DNA of 64,000 nt from Brachypodium distachyon (lineage: Eukaryota > Streptophyta > Magnoliopsida > Poales > Poaceae). The stretch is from positions 28,905,584 through 28,969,583 of the forward strand of contig NC_016134.3 in NCBI RefSeq assembly GCF_000005505.3, read 5' to 3'. The notes beneath the pieces were generated by a model. The model was not told where the DNA came from. It searched no databases and saw only the letters and a program-made list of their open reading frames with translations. The position numbers and the translations under genes are program-made. Positions 63,858 to 64,000 of the stretch are shown piece by piece (within the stretch, counting starts at the first letter, position 1; every line of letters starts with the position of its first letter).

Positions 63858-64000
63858 AAGGAGGATCTCAATCCAGCCGACCCATCGGGCGTCGAAACCC
63901 AGATTCTGAAGGATGGCAATGATGGCGGAGTGATCAATCAAATCAAAGGCCTTTTAAAAATCAAGCTTGATAACCACAATCTCTCTGCGTGAGTGCCTGC

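Larger units (their letters stand above)
60650..64000 (-). mobile_element. LINE on the minus strand, decayed, runs past the window end
   Basis: Read on the minus strand from the right edge: KAFDLIDHSAIIAILQNLGF (reverse transcriptase), then an LTR-element insertion (62499-63857), SSSILLNGVPGKQFS, GVRQGDPLSPLLF, the IVQYADDTLIVMQAS catalytic motif (about 62285-62300), a thumb region (61502-62197) and the zf-RVT part (KIKGFIWLLNCDQLNTRDIL, CGLCNG; 60898-61632). The A tail is probably the T run near 60650. Breaks include TAA in place of the GAA of KLDFEKAF near 63954 and frameshifts near 62210, 62310 and 61560. The endonuclease and ORF1 would lie beyond 64000. Confidence 0.85.

Overview
The window is nuclear DNA of a grass, most likely a cool-season (pooid) species. 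Genes are split by introns of grass type, GC-rich single-exon genes alternate with AT-rich intergenic DNA, and the repeats are typical of grasses: Stowaway elements with CTCCCTCCGT-type ends and TA target sites, an Au-like tRNA-derived SINE, PIF/Harbinger elements with TAA target sites, L1-type LINEs and a small LTR element of TRIM type. The species cannot be named from sequence alone.

Layout. Positions 1-6200 hold no recognised gene, only MITEs, a CT microsatellite and a degenerate repeat field. Positions 6293-20021 hold the most interesting locus, on the + strand: exons for a receptor-like cytoplasmic kinase (two single-base deletions), then a major sperm protein (MSP) domain fused in frame to a truncated protein disulfide isomerase (PDI), then, in the same orientation and splice-compatible phase, a plant PTP1-type tyrosine phosphatase. 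The PDI has lost its CGHC redox site, and the PTP has Gly in place of its catalytic Cys. Positions 20022-24100 are intergenic, with a SINE and a diverged tandem array. Positions 24756-27657 encode a PSI1-like (DUF3475/DUF668) protein with a myristoylation motif and a GC-AG first intron. A dirigent-protein gene lies on the minus strand at 29256-29855, followed by a 3.2-kb Harbinger element with a broken transposase.

Positions 35150-60640 are a NAC-like gene family area: one frameshifted copy (35428-36413), remnants near 41.2 and 43.8 kb, and one intact copy (58594-59508). The units are separated by their duplicated flanks and by later insertions: an 831-bp Harbinger MITE, a 1.3-kb Mutator-like element, a 5'-truncated LINE with a 14-bp target duplication, and a 6.8-kb decayed LINE. 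A third LINE fills the right end on the minus strand and is interrupted by a non-autonomous LTR element whose two 329-bp LTRs differ at six positions.

The genes do not form a pathway. The kinase-MSP part belongs to a family in which grass members act in pathogen recognition, so the extra PDI and PTP parts, both enzymatically dead by sequence, make this locus a candidate for an immune receptor with decoy-like domains, or for a decaying relative of one. Whether it is one transcript or two or three cannot be settled from the sequence.
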